Of a stretch of 47,976 nt of DNA, positions 24,546-32,422 are shown in pieces. The position numbers and the translations under genes were made by a program. Every line of letters starts with the position of its first letter. Within the stretch, counting starts at the first letter, position 1. The notes under the pieces are model-generated. The model was not told the DNA's origin and made no database searches. It saw only the letters and a list, made by a program, of their open reading frames with translations. The DNA comes from Tangfeifania diversioriginum (GTDB lineage: Bacteria > Bacteroidota > Bacteroidia > Bacteroidales > Prolixibacteraceae), in the NCBI RefSeq assembly GCF_900141875.1, contig NZ_FQZE01000031.1, positions 1 through 47,976 on the forward strand, given 5' to 3'.

Positions 24546-25139
24546 TTATCCCTTTTGAATTAATGTCATAAAAACAAAAGTATTTACGTTTTTGTCTTCA
24601 CGCAAAGTTTTCAACGCCCTGTAAACCTGTTTTCTGGCCGATTCAACTGAAATTTCAAGAAGTTGTGCCACTTCAGTATAATCGAGTGATTCATTGAACC
24701 GAAGGTAGAGTGCTTCTTTTTGCCTGGCCGGAAGTTGCCGAACCGCTTCGTTAATTTTAAATTGTAATTCCTTTTCCTCCTCTTCTTCTATTATAATTGA
24801 TTCAATGCTATACACCGGTTCAAATTTCAAGTCGAAATCGATTTCATCATCCACTGCTTTTCTTTTGCGTTGAAGTTTTTTTATCAGGTTTCGTTTCAGC
24901 GCCAAAATCAGATAATATTTAAGGTTTTGTGGATTGGTGTCATTCTTTTTTCGTTTTTGATATAAATCGAGAAAAACCTCCTGAATGGCATCTTTCACAA
25001 AATCATCGATTGGACATAGTTTTGTTCCGTACCGGAAGAGTACCTGCACATATTGATCGTACAATTGTGCAAAAGCTTCTTTGTTGCCTGCTTTAAAACT
25101 CTCCCAAATCAATTGATTATTCCGGGCTGTTGTATCCAT
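24546..25139 (-). CDS. ECF RNA polymerase sigma factor
   Basis: A 197-residue sigma-70 family protein with region 2 (about 25-95, FAQLYDQYVQVLFRYGTKLC and FVKDAIQEVFLDLYQKR) and region 4 (about 130-185, RQLPARQKEALYLRFNESLDYTEVAQLLEISVESARKQVYRAL). It is held by the downstream FecR and should drive the susCD genes when the SusC receptor is loaded. A -7 element lies about 38 bases upstream of the start. Confidence 0.93.
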   Translation of the reverse strand: MDTTARNNQLIWESFKAGNKEAFAQLYDQYVQVLFRYGTKLCPIDDFVKDAIQEVFLDLYQKRKKNDTNPQNLKYYLILALKRNLIKKLQRKRKAVDDEIDFDLKFEPVYSIESIIIEEEEEKELQFKINEAVRQLPARQKEALYLRFNESLDYTEVAQLLEISVESARKQVYRALKTLREDKNVNTFVFMTLIQKG

Positions 25140-25172
25140 TCACAAATTAGGTCAGTCTTGATTCATCCTGTA

Positions 25173-25248
25173 GTAACAAAGCTAATCAACTTTTTTCAAG
25201 GTAAATAATTTACAACTTTTAATTGATACAAAAAATGATCTTTGTTAC
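25173..25248 (-). promoter_or_regulatory. Promoter region of the first sigma gene, with inverted repeat
   Basis: On the minus strand TAGCTTTG (25184-25177) matches TAnnTTTG, but no good -33 box lies at 19 bases. GTAACAAAG (25173-25181) and CTTTGTTAC (25240-25248) are exact inverted copies 58 bases apart, one arm lying on the -7 element. They could be operator half-sites or a stem. Confidence 0.45.
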
Positions 25249-25260
25249 CAGTTAGTTAGC

Positions 25261-27312
25261 TTATTTCAAAACCTGTGTAGTTACCCCCCTGTCTGTAATT
25301 TCAATGGGTAAAATTTTCCCGTTCTCATCAAACTCCATTTTGTCGATACAGGTAACACGGTGATGTGGTGAAGTTTCGGTAAGCGGGCGACGGTGATACA
25401 CTGCATAATACTCGTCGGTGCCGGGGATGTTCAAAACCGAGTGATGTCCTGCCCCGGTAGCCACTTGCGGATCCTGCTGCAACACCGTTCCCTGCCGCTC
25501 AAACGGCCCGAACGGGCTGTCGGCAATGGCATAAGCCACACTGTAGTTGGGGCCGGTCCAGCCGCCTTCCGACCACATAAAATAGTACTTTCCGTCTCGG
25601 ATAAACATTACCGGGCCTTCCACGTACCCCTCGGGCGTTACTTCCATAAACATTTCGCCATTGGGAAGCGGTTCAATTCCGGTAAAATCGTCGTTCAGCT
25701 TTACCACGTTACAGTGCCTCCATCCTCCGTAAAACATATAATAACTGCCATCTTTATCATGAAATATAAACTGATCGATGGGCTGCGCTCCGTTTACATT
25801 TTCGTTGATAAGCGGTTCCCCGAGCAAATCTTTGAAAGGGCCCTGCGGCTGGTCGGCCACGGAAACGCCAATGCCGCCCACTTCGCCGGGGTGCACATCG
25901 TTGGCGGCAAAAAAGAAGTAGTATTTTCCATCCTTTTCAATAACACCCGGTGCCCACATGGCACGGTTCGCCCACTGCACTTCTGTGGTATCGATGATAT
26001 TTTCATGTTTCGTCCAGCTCACGAGGTCAGCCGACGAGAAACAATCAAATTTCACCTGCTCTTCGTACGGGGCTGAATAGGTAGGATAAATCCAGTATTT
26101 GTTGTCGTAAACAATCACTTCGGGGTCGGCATACCAGCCTTCAAACACCGGGTTGCCCGACCAGACTTCGAAATCAGAAACTGCCATTCCCTGCGAAAAA
26201 CCTGCCGAAGACAATTTGGCTGCAGCTTCCATCAGCATGGCAGCGCTCAGATGAATAGTCAGGTCAACAGCGCCTTCGGGTTTTGTTTTCCAGTAAGGGC
26301 CAAATAACATCCGTTCCTTGTCGGTTCCTTCATTCCAAAGTGTTTGCGCGTTAAGAAACAGAAAATCCAAGTACTCCTGTTTTTTCTCTCGGGGCAAAGC
26401 ATGGTGCTGAATCAGTTGCGTAAAATAGCGGATAAAAATCCCCTTAAATAACCCGCCATCGTGATCACCTTCACTTTTCAAAATTCCATCGGCTGTGGTG
26501 AGTTCATTTAATGTATAATCGGTGGCTTTAATGGCATCCTGCAGGTAAATTGAATCGTTAGTCAGATCGAACAACTCCACGGCAGCACCGATAAACGTTC
26601 CCTGGTTGTAGGTAAAAATCCAGTCTTTATTGATTTTCAATCCATCATCGGTTTCCCTGATGTTGTCCCAGATGGCGCCGGTTTCTTCATCGAAAAGCGT
26701 TTCACGTTCCCAGTGATAAATCTTTTTGGCCCATTCAAGGTCATCGAAATTCTTTTTCTCGCGGAAAAGACGTGCGGCAAAAATAGCTGCGGGTCCGTTG
26801 GAACAGGCGTTTTTGCCATAGGGGTCTTCTTTTTCCCACATCAGTCCGCCGCCGGCAATATCGCTCCAATGCGCTTTGATGTCCTCCCAAACCACTTCTG
26901 TGGCATTCATGAACTTTTCGTCGCCGGTGAGCTGGTAAGCACGGAGCATGGCAATCACGTTCCACTCCATATCATCGATGTAGCGGTTCAAAAAATCGCC
27001 GCCGTTTTGTACCGGAACGCCTTCAAACCAATCGTGAATATGCGTAAGGTAAAATTCGTCGCCGGTGCGGGAATACGCGTCCAGCATCACATCCAAAGCA
27101 TGTGCCTGCGGCCAGTAATGAAACTCGGTGCTTTGTCCGTCGTTTTGGTAATTGAACCGTTTTTCGTCTGCGTTCCAGTAGTTTTCAACCAACGCCCGGC
27201 TGGTGGTATCGGCAATGGCGCTCCAGTCGGTTTGTGGTTCTGACACTGATTTACTGCAAGAATTTAACAGGATAAATAAAAGGATAATTGATGTGAGTAC
27301 TAAGTTTTTCAT
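25261..27312 (-). CDS. GH76-GH43 fusion glycoside hydrolase, lipoprotein
   Basis: A 683-residue bimodular enzyme with a lipobox Cys19 (LLNSC). Residues about 30-370 form a GH76 (alpha-1,6-mannanase) (alpha/alpha)6 domain. The paired catalytic Asp113-Asp114 lie in YIDDMEW and an aromatic cleft motif is present (WIFTYNQGTFIGAA). Residues about 380-683 form a GH43 five-bladed propeller with Asp396 (WYADPEV) as base, Asp in PIDQFIF as pKa modulator, Glu in YVEGPVMF as acid, and GAGHHSV near the end. The N-terminal module should cut an alpha-1,6-mannan backbone and the C-terminal module should remove a furanosyl or xylosyl branch. It is the last gene of the PUL and starts 108 bases after another GH43 gene. 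Confidence 0.85.
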   Translation of the reverse strand: MKNLVLTSIILLFILLNSCSKSVSEPQTDWSAIADTTSRALVENYWNADEKRFNYQNDGQSTEFHYWPQAHALDVMLDAYSRTGDEFYLTHIHDWFEGVPVQNGGDFLNRYIDDMEWNVIAMLRAYQLTGDEKFMNATEVVWEDIKAHWSDIAGGGLMWEKEDPYGKNACSNGPAAIFAARLFREKKNFDDLEWAKKIYHWERETLFDEETGAIWDNIRETDDGLKINKDWIFTYNQGTFIGAAVELFDLTNDSIYLQDAIKATDYTLNELTTADGILKSEGDHDGGLFKGIFIRYFTQLIQHHALPREKKQEYLDFLFLNAQTLWNEGTDKERMLFGPYWKTKPEGAVDLTIHLSAAMLMEAAAKLSSAGFSQGMAVSDFEVWSGNPVFEGWYADPEVIVYDNKYWIYPTYSAPYEEQVKFDCFSSADLVSWTKHENIIDTTEVQWANRAMWAPGVIEKDGKYYFFFAANDVHPGEVGGIGVSVADQPQGPFKDLLGEPLINENVNGAQPIDQFIFHDKDGSYYMFYGGWRHCNVVKLNDDFTGIEPLPNGEMFMEVTPEGYVEGPVMFIRDGKYYFMWSEGGWTGPNYSVAYAIADSPFGPFERQGTVLQQDPQVATGAGHHSVLNIPGTDEYYAVYHRRPLTETSPHHRVTCIDKMEFDENGKILPIEITDRGVTTQVLK

Positions 27313-27420
27313 TTTTTGAATGTATCTGTAATTATTAAATTCTGAATTGTTTTTTCACGCAAAGGATATTGTTCAATAGTTCGACAGTTCGAAATCGTTG
27401 GATAGTTGGAACCTTCGAAT
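27313..27420. repeat. Degenerate GTTCGA/GTTGGA repeat between GH43 genes
   Basis: The spacer contains short imperfect repeats such as AATAGTTCGACAGTTCGAAA and GTTGGATAGTTGGAA. They look like low-complexity intergenic repeat material rather than a regulatory site. Confidence 0.35.
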
Positions 27421-28509
27421 TTATTCCGAAGTGGTTGGCCCGTGCACCATTAGTGTTCCGTCGTCGAGCACTTCCATGTGGTCGATAAATACCACGCGGT
27501 TTTTGCCGGTTTCAGAAGTATAGCCGTGATAAACACATAACATTTCTTTGCCATCGGGCGACCAGGTTATTGAATTGTGCCCGGTTCCGGTAACGATTCC
27601 ACCTTGTTCTGTATTTTTCTCAAGCACGGGATTATTGTGCGCTTTTGTAAACGGCCCCAGCGGATGGTCTGCTGTGGCGTATCCAACAGCATAATGTTCC
27701 CCTCCGTAAAAGTTAGCTGAATACATCATATAATATACATCGTTCTTTTTGAAAATGTAGGAACCTTCAGTCCAGCGGCGGTTTACTTCGCCGGAGGTAA
27801 CCGAGCGGCTCTCCCACTCGGCTTGTTCATCATCCATTGAAACAGGTGGCCGGAGCAGCAATTGCGGCTCGCCAATAACATCCGAGAAATCGGATTTCAG
27901 TTCCACGCCGTAAATCCAGCTCTCCTCAATTTCTTCGAACAATCCTTCATTACGCGCCCAATCGGCCAGTTCGCTTTCCACCGGATGTTTATAGCAGGCC
28001 CTGGAATAATACAGGTAAACCCGATCGTCTTCAAACCATAGATTGGCATCGATAATCGGGTAACCGGGATCGAAAATGGGTCGATTATAAAGGTCAGTAT
28101 AAGGGCCGGTTGGACTATTGGAAACCGCCACTCCAATCAGGAAATTTTCCAGCTCGTTGGTTGGGTTTTCGCGCCAGTCGGCGCTGTAAAACAGGTAAAA
28201 TTTGCCATTATGTTCGTACAACTCCGGTGCCCAGAAATTGGCTACGCACCACGAAGAATCTGTGTTTCCCTGGTAAATGCGGCCTTCATCGTTCCATTCC
28301 TTTAAATCGGTTGACGAGTACATTTTGAACCCGTCTTTTACGCCGCCGGTGCCGACCATGTAGTACATTCCGTCGGATGCTTTTAAAATATAAGGGTCGC
28401 CAAACTCGACGGGAAGTGGGTTATCAAACTGCAGTTCCTGTTTGTTTTGACTGCAGCTTAAAAGAAAAAGTGTAGCTGCCATCAGGCCGAAAAATTGTTT
28501 TGCTTTCAT
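27421..28509 (-). CDS. GH43 family glycoside hydrolase, lipoprotein
   Basis: A 362-residue single-domain enzyme, lipidated at Cys19 (FLLSC). Five-bladed propeller signatures are Asp38 (EFGDPYILK) as base, Asp in PIIDANLWF, and Glu in WTEGSYIFKK as acid. GTGHNSITW carries the His that binds the central metal in many GH43 propellers. It lacks the C-terminal beta-sandwich seen in many xylosidases. Arabinofuranosidase, xylosidase or galactofuranosidase activity are all possible; the subfamily cannot be set by eye. A 127-base structured spacer separates it from the upstream GH43 gene. Confidence 0.88.
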   Translation of the reverse strand: MKAKQFFGLMAATLFLLSCSQNKQELQFDNPLPVEFGDPYILKASDGMYYMVGTGGVKDGFKMYSSTDLKEWNDEGRIYQGNTDSSWCVANFWAPELYEHNGKFYLFYSADWRENPTNELENFLIGVAVSNSPTGPYTDLYNRPIFDPGYPIIDANLWFEDDRVYLYYSRACYKHPVESELADWARNEGLFEEIEESWIYGVELKSDFSDVIGEPQLLLRPPVSMDDEQAEWESRSVTSGEVNRRWTEGSYIFKKNDVYYMMYSANFYGGEHYAVGYATADHPLGPFTKAHNNPVLEKNTEQGGIVTGTGHNSITWSPDGKEMLCVYHGYTSETGKNRVVFIDHMEVLDDGTLMVHGPTTSE

Positions 28510-28546
28510 TTTAAAATATCAATTAATTCTGAACTTCTATTATATT

Positions 28547-28603
28547 GACGTTGTCAGGTGCTCTGCACGCTGACAAGTCTGTAACTTTTAACCTGTCAAC
28601 GTC
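28547..28603. promoter_or_regulatory. Alternative hairpins upstream of a GH43 gene
   Basis: GACGTTGTCAGGT (28547-28559) pairs with ACCTGTCAACGTC (28591-28603) with one mismatch. TTGTCAG (28551-28557) can instead pair with CTGACAA (28570-28576). The two structures exclude each other. Lying about 40 to 95 bases before the GH43 start, they could act as an attenuator or protect an mRNA end. Confidence 0.45.
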
Positions 28604-28636
28604 TATAGACTTGAAAGCGTTAACGATATAAAATTT

Positions 28637-29662
28637 TTATTCATTAAATACCGGCACCTTCTTCACATTACTCGGTGAATTTCCATCCACATACGGCCAG
28701 CCGTTTTGCCACTGCACTTCATCGAGCATGAGTACCCTGCCCTGCGGATTGTTTTTGTCCACAGCGTGGTAAAAAATCCAGTCGCTTCCGGCATCGTCTT
28801 TTACAATTTCAGAATTGTGGCCGGTACCCACGAACCGTTCGTTTTTGTGAATAATCACTTCGTGGTGATTTTCCATCATATTTTGGCCGGCTTTGTTTTT
28901 ATATGGCCCGAAAAGATTTTCGGAACGCCCCACTACTGTTGTGTAGGTGCTGTTTACCCCTTCGCAGCAGGAACCGATGGAGGCAAACATATAATACCAG
29001 CCGTCTTTTTTGTGAATGTAGGTTCCTTCGTAAGCCGTTCCGGCAATCTGCTGCTTTTCGGCATCCGGCTCCAGGGAAAGCCCGTCGCTGGTCAATTCAA
29101 TGACATAAATGCCCCGGAAACTTCCCCAGAACAGATAATGTTTTCCGTCTTCTTCGATGTAAAACGGGTCGATGGAATTTTGCACTTCAATTTCGTTGCT
29201 GCGGAACAGTTTGCCATGGTCGGTAAACGGGCCTTCAGGCGAATCGCTGGTAGCCACGCCGATTCCGCAGGTCCACTCGCCACCCCAAACCGACATGGAA
29301 TAGTAGAGTACATATTTCCCGTCGATGTAATTGATGTCGGGTGCCCACAACCCGCCATCGGGTTCAAAATCGGGCCGGGTTTCATTGGTAAAAGCAGTGC
29401 CGACAAATTCCCAGTTCACCAAATCTTTCGATTTATGAATGGGTGTGTTGCGGATATCCTCAGTGGCATAAAGATAGAAAAAACCGTCTTCTGCCTTAAC
29501 AATTGTCGGGTCGGGCAAACTCTTAGGGACAACCGGGTTTTGATAAACTTCATTTTCATCTGTATTATTTTCTGTCGCATTTTTATTGTTATCACAGGCA
29601 AGGGTTACCTGCGATAGCAAAAGTGCGACTAAAATCAATTTTAATATTTTCATTTTATGCAT
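28637..29662 (-). CDS. GH43 family enzyme, endo-arabinanase-like
   Basis: A 341-residue lipoprotein (TLAC, Cys23). It carries LPDPTIVKAEDGFFYLYAT (Asp base), NSIDPFYIEEDGKHYLFWGSF (Asp) and AYEGTYIHKKDGWYYMFAS followed by IGSCCEGVNSTYT (Glu acid), plus GTGHNSEIV. The NSIDPF, GSF, SCC blocks are those of the GH43 group containing endo-1,5-alpha-L-arabinanases (subfamilies 4 to 6), so activity on an arabinan-like chain is the best guess. The start ATG shares a base with the stop of the upstream gene (TAATG), indicating translational coupling; an ATG three codons later is an alternative. Confidence 0.85.
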   Translation of the reverse strand: MHKMKILKLILVALLLSQVTLACDNNKNATENNTDENEVYQNPVVPKSLPDPTIVKAEDGFFYLYATEDIRNTPIHKSKDLVNWEFVGTAFTNETRPDFEPDGGLWAPDINYIDGKYVLYYSMSVWGGEWTCGIGVATSDSPEGPFTDHGKLFRSNEIEVQNSIDPFYIEEDGKHYLFWGSFRGIYVIELTSDGLSLEPDAEKQQIAGTAYEGTYIHKKDGWYYMFASIGSCCEGVNSTYTTVVGRSENLFGPYKNKAGQNMMENHHEVIIHKNERFVGTGHNSEIVKDDAGSDWIFYHAVDKNNPQGRVLMLDEVQWQNGWPYVDGNSPSNVKKVPVFNE

Positions 29663-31422
29663 TATTCATTTTTTTTATTTAAAAATTCTGCCTTCAACCA
29701 GGTGTTCGAAGATTCAGGCACTGAATGAACGATGTGTTCAATATTTTTCAATTTTCCTCTCTGATAATCAATTAATCCCACGGAAAATCGTATATCAGAC
29801 TTGTCCTTTTTTTTCAGAGAAGAAAACGGCACTGCCATTTCAAGTTGATACCCGGATTTTTTGTCCGAAGTTTTCAAGGTCAGTTTTTCTGAAGAAATTT
29901 CATTCCAATCGCCATTATCTCCTTCCCAAACTTTCAAATCCTCTTTGTAACTGCACTCTATTTTGAACACCCCCTGGTCAGGTTCTGCCATGCTATAATT
30001 TCCGGCATCGATATAGAAAATCATGCCATCGCTGTTAAGGGGCTGTTGGGTGTTGTAAAACAATTTATCATCCTTCACTGTCGCGCAAAAATAGAGATTT
30101 TGCTCGTCGTAGCCCAACGCGCCAGCCAGATTTGTTTCACTTTTGCTGCCAATAAAAACGGGGAATTTTTCTTCCCATTCCGATAAATCTCCATCTACTT
30201 TTACTGATTTCTGTGGAACTTTCAGTTCGGGAATCAGGTGACCGAGGATTATCCACACCTCGCAGTTTGGACTGCGAAAACTGGTGGTTGCCGCAGCCAC
30301 AACGGTGTTTTCATCCCACATTGAAATGGAATTCCATTTGGCTTCCCGGTCTAACGGCACATCAAATGGCCGGGTAAGTTTTTCAAAGTTGCGCCCTTTT
30401 TTGTCGCCAATGGCCACTTCGAGCGTGGACATTTCCCAGTCGGGCGTGCGCCCGGAAGTGGTTTGATACGAAAGCACCACTTCGCCCGAAGGAACTCGGA
30501 GAAGATAAGGAGCACCTGCGTAAATTTCGTCGGGTAAACTGTCTATCAGGGCGTATTCGCGGTTCGGGGAGTTGGCCAGCACCGGCATGCTCCAATTATC
30601 TGAAATTGAAGTGCGCACGATGTAGGGTTTGAACTGCCCGATTTTATTGTCTTCAACAGCCACCAGAATTTCATCGTCAACCAGCAGCGGAGCCGGCATT
30701 CCGTCGCGCCGGTTTTCCCGAAAGCTGACGGTTTTTATATTTTTGTTCCAGGTAGCCCCATTGTCCTGTGATGAAATCACGGAAATCTCCTGTTCATCGG
30801 AATGGGTGTAAGGCGCTTCATTGGCAAAATAGACCTGCAATTCACCGTTGGGTAGTTGCAGAAAGGTGGGCTCCCAGCAACCGTCGGAAAATCGGGGTTC
30901 TGCCTCGTAAATGATTTGGCTTTCAGTCCAGGTTTCCCCATTATCAGTACTGCGTTTTACCGCAATGGCAAACGGGGTGATTTCGGCTTTGACGGGCCGG
31001 TAATTACATGCCACAACCAAATCACCGTTTTGAAGTTGAATCAATTCCGGATTGGCCATACGAACATCGGTTGAAGTGCCATTTTCATTTTCCGCCTGCA
31101 ATGTTTCAAAAAGAATTTCAGGTTCCTGCCAGGTTTTGCCATTGTCGAAGCTCCACACCATTTCCACGTCGCTGCCTGTTTCGTAAACGGCCATAACCGA
31201 ACCATCCTGAAGTCTGCGTACGCGGGGATAACCCACCCAGTTTAGTTTTCGGCCCCCCGCAGGTGCCAGTTTTTGCATCGAACTGTAATCCCAGGCAATT
31301 CGGAGTCCATCAACCGATTGGCCTTTGTCGGCCGGGAAAGCCGGGTTTCCGGAATCCGGGTTACTGCATCCCAACCAGGGAAGTACCAGCGAAATGAATA
31401 AAAATTTTATGGACAGCTTCAT
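29662..31422 (-). CDS. Sialidase-fold protein with C-terminal CBM9-like domain
   Basis: A 586-residue lipoprotein (LGC, Cys19). The first part (about 40-395) is a six-bladed propeller with three Asp boxes SxDxGxTW at 91-98, 158-165 and 218-225, as in sialidases and in GH93 exo-arabinanases. The sialidase FRIP motif is absent; instead YPRVRRLQDG stands at the entry, closer to GH93. Residues about 400-580 form a CBM9-like sugar-binding domain (KVDGDLSEWEE and LAGALGYDEQNLYFCATVKDDKLF). In an operon with three GH43 proteins and GH127, an exo-acting arabinanase fits better than a sialidase, but the family is not certain. Confidence 0.7.
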   Translation of the reverse strand: MKLSIKFLFISLVLPWLGCSNPDSGNPAFPADKGQSVDGLRIAWDYSSMQKLAPAGGRKLNWVGYPRVRRLQDGSVMAVYETGSDVEMVWSFDNGKTWQEPEILFETLQAENENGTSTDVRMANPELIQLQNGDLVVACNYRPVKAEITPFAIAVKRSTDNGETWTESQIIYEAEPRFSDGCWEPTFLQLPNGELQVYFANEAPYTHSDEQEISVISSQDNGATWNKNIKTVSFRENRRDGMPAPLLVDDEILVAVEDNKIGQFKPYIVRTSISDNWSMPVLANSPNREYALIDSLPDEIYAGAPYLLRVPSGEVVLSYQTTSGRTPDWEMSTLEVAIGDKKGRNFEKLTRPFDVPLDREAKWNSISMWDENTVVAAATTSFRSPNCEVWIILGHLIPELKVPQKSVKVDGDLSEWEEKFPVFIGSKSETNLAGALGYDEQNLYFCATVKDDKLFYNTQQPLNSDGMIFYIDAGNYSMAEPDQGVFKIECSYKEDLKVWEGDNGDWNEISSEKLTLKTSDKKSGYQLEMAVPFSSLKKKDKSDIRFSVGLIDYQRGKLKNIEHIVHSVPESSNTWLKAEFLNKKNE

Positions 31423-31443
31423 GTATTCTTAAATTTTGGGTTC

Positions 31444-32421
31444 CTAGTCTTCCACCAAAACAGGTGCAAAAAAGTTTTCGTCAATCTTTATAATCTCTTC
31501 CCCGTTAACTTCTTCAAAAGTTACCGTGCTGATGTACATATTTCGCGGATGGATATTTTCCTTGCTGTTGTGAGCATGAAAAACAATGCACAAGTTGCCT
31601 TCCTTGTCGGTAAAAAAAGCGCTGTGCCCCACCCCTACCAAATCACCCGGCTTCTGCCAGACGGGATTATTTTCATACTTTTCCCAGGGCCCGGTAATTT
31701 TGTCGGCCGTGGCCAACCCTATTCCGTAAAACGGACTTTCGTAACTGTTGGCCGAATAGGTCATAAAGTACTTCCCGTTGCGTTTAATAACAAAAGGCCC
31801 TTCGTTCACGCGCGGCCACACCTCTTCCCATTCCTGCGAAACATTAATGCACTTGTGCATGGTTCCGGGTTTGATTTCCAGCAGATTCTCTTCCAGTTCG
31901 GCCACCCAAATATTCAGCCCGTCGTTGAACCGGTCGAAAAACAAATAGGGTGTTCCGTCGCCATCGATAAACAGGGAATTGTCGATGGCTTTTTCATTTT
32001 CGATCATCGATTTTTTCACTTTTTGTGTGAATGGCCCCAACGGTGAATCGGAAGTTGCCACGCAAATGTGTTCATCGGCTGAATAGTACATGTAAAATTT
32101 GCCGTTTACAAAATAGATTTCCGGAGCCCAGAACCAGCGGTTGGCCCACACATCGTCCTTGTGCAGGGCCAGGCCGTTTTTTACCCCCACCGGACCGCGC
32201 CAGGTGTGCAAATCATCGGAAACATACACTTCAATTCCATCGGTGCCATGAGTTCCGTAAGCGTAATATTTACCTTCGTGAAGAACGATAAACGGATCGC
32301 CAAAAGGGATTTTCTGCGAAGAATTATTTTCCTGTTTTTCATCTGCCACACAACTCATGTTGCTACAGACAAGCATCAACATAAAAAATATAAAAATTGA
32401 AGAGACTTTGTAATTGGCCAT
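31444..32421 (-). CDS. GH43 family glycoside hydrolase
   Basis: A 325-residue lipoprotein (signal with Cys19 or Cys24). The GH43 residues are Asp in IPFGDPFIV (base), Asp in AIDNSLFIDGDG, and Glu in VNEGPFVIKRNGKYFMTYS (acid). GVGHSAFF carries the metal-site His. FWAPEIYFVNGKFYMYYSA is a further GH43 landmark. It is a single domain, smaller than the other GH43 proteins here. The start lies 1 base after the stop of the upstream hydrolase gene, so the two are translationally linked. Confidence 0.88.
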   Translation of the reverse strand: MANYKVSSIFIFFMLMLVCSNMSCVADEKQENNSSQKIPFGDPFIVLHEGKYYAYGTHGTDGIEVYVSDDLHTWRGPVGVKNGLALHKDDVWANRWFWAPEIYFVNGKFYMYYSADEHICVATSDSPLGPFTQKVKKSMIENEKAIDNSLFIDGDGTPYLFFDRFNDGLNIWVAELEENLLEIKPGTMHKCINVSQEWEEVWPRVNEGPFVIKRNGKYFMTYSANSYESPFYGIGLATADKITGPWEKYENNPVWQKPGDLVGVGHSAFFTDKEGNLCIVFHAHNSKENIHPRNMYISTVTFEEVNGEEIIKIDENFFAPVLVED

Positions 32422-32422
32422 T

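Noticed and set aside
25393-26076. Plus-strand open frame (227 codons) over the GH76-GH43 gene
   Set aside because: It is the complement of the GH43 module, whose catalytic motifs are intact on the minus strand; no start context or homology is seen.
28706-29617. Long plus-strand open frame (303 codons) across the endo-arabinanase-like gene
   Set aside because: It is antisense to a well-supported GH43 gene, and its residue composition (Phe, Val, His rich) is what opposite-strand reading of such genes gives. No domain is recognisable.
29662-31422. Linking the sialidase-fold protein to the nanA operon as one sialic acid system
   Set aside because: It lies over 25 kb away inside a furanoside/mannan operon and lacks the FRIP motif, so a shared pathway is unlikely.
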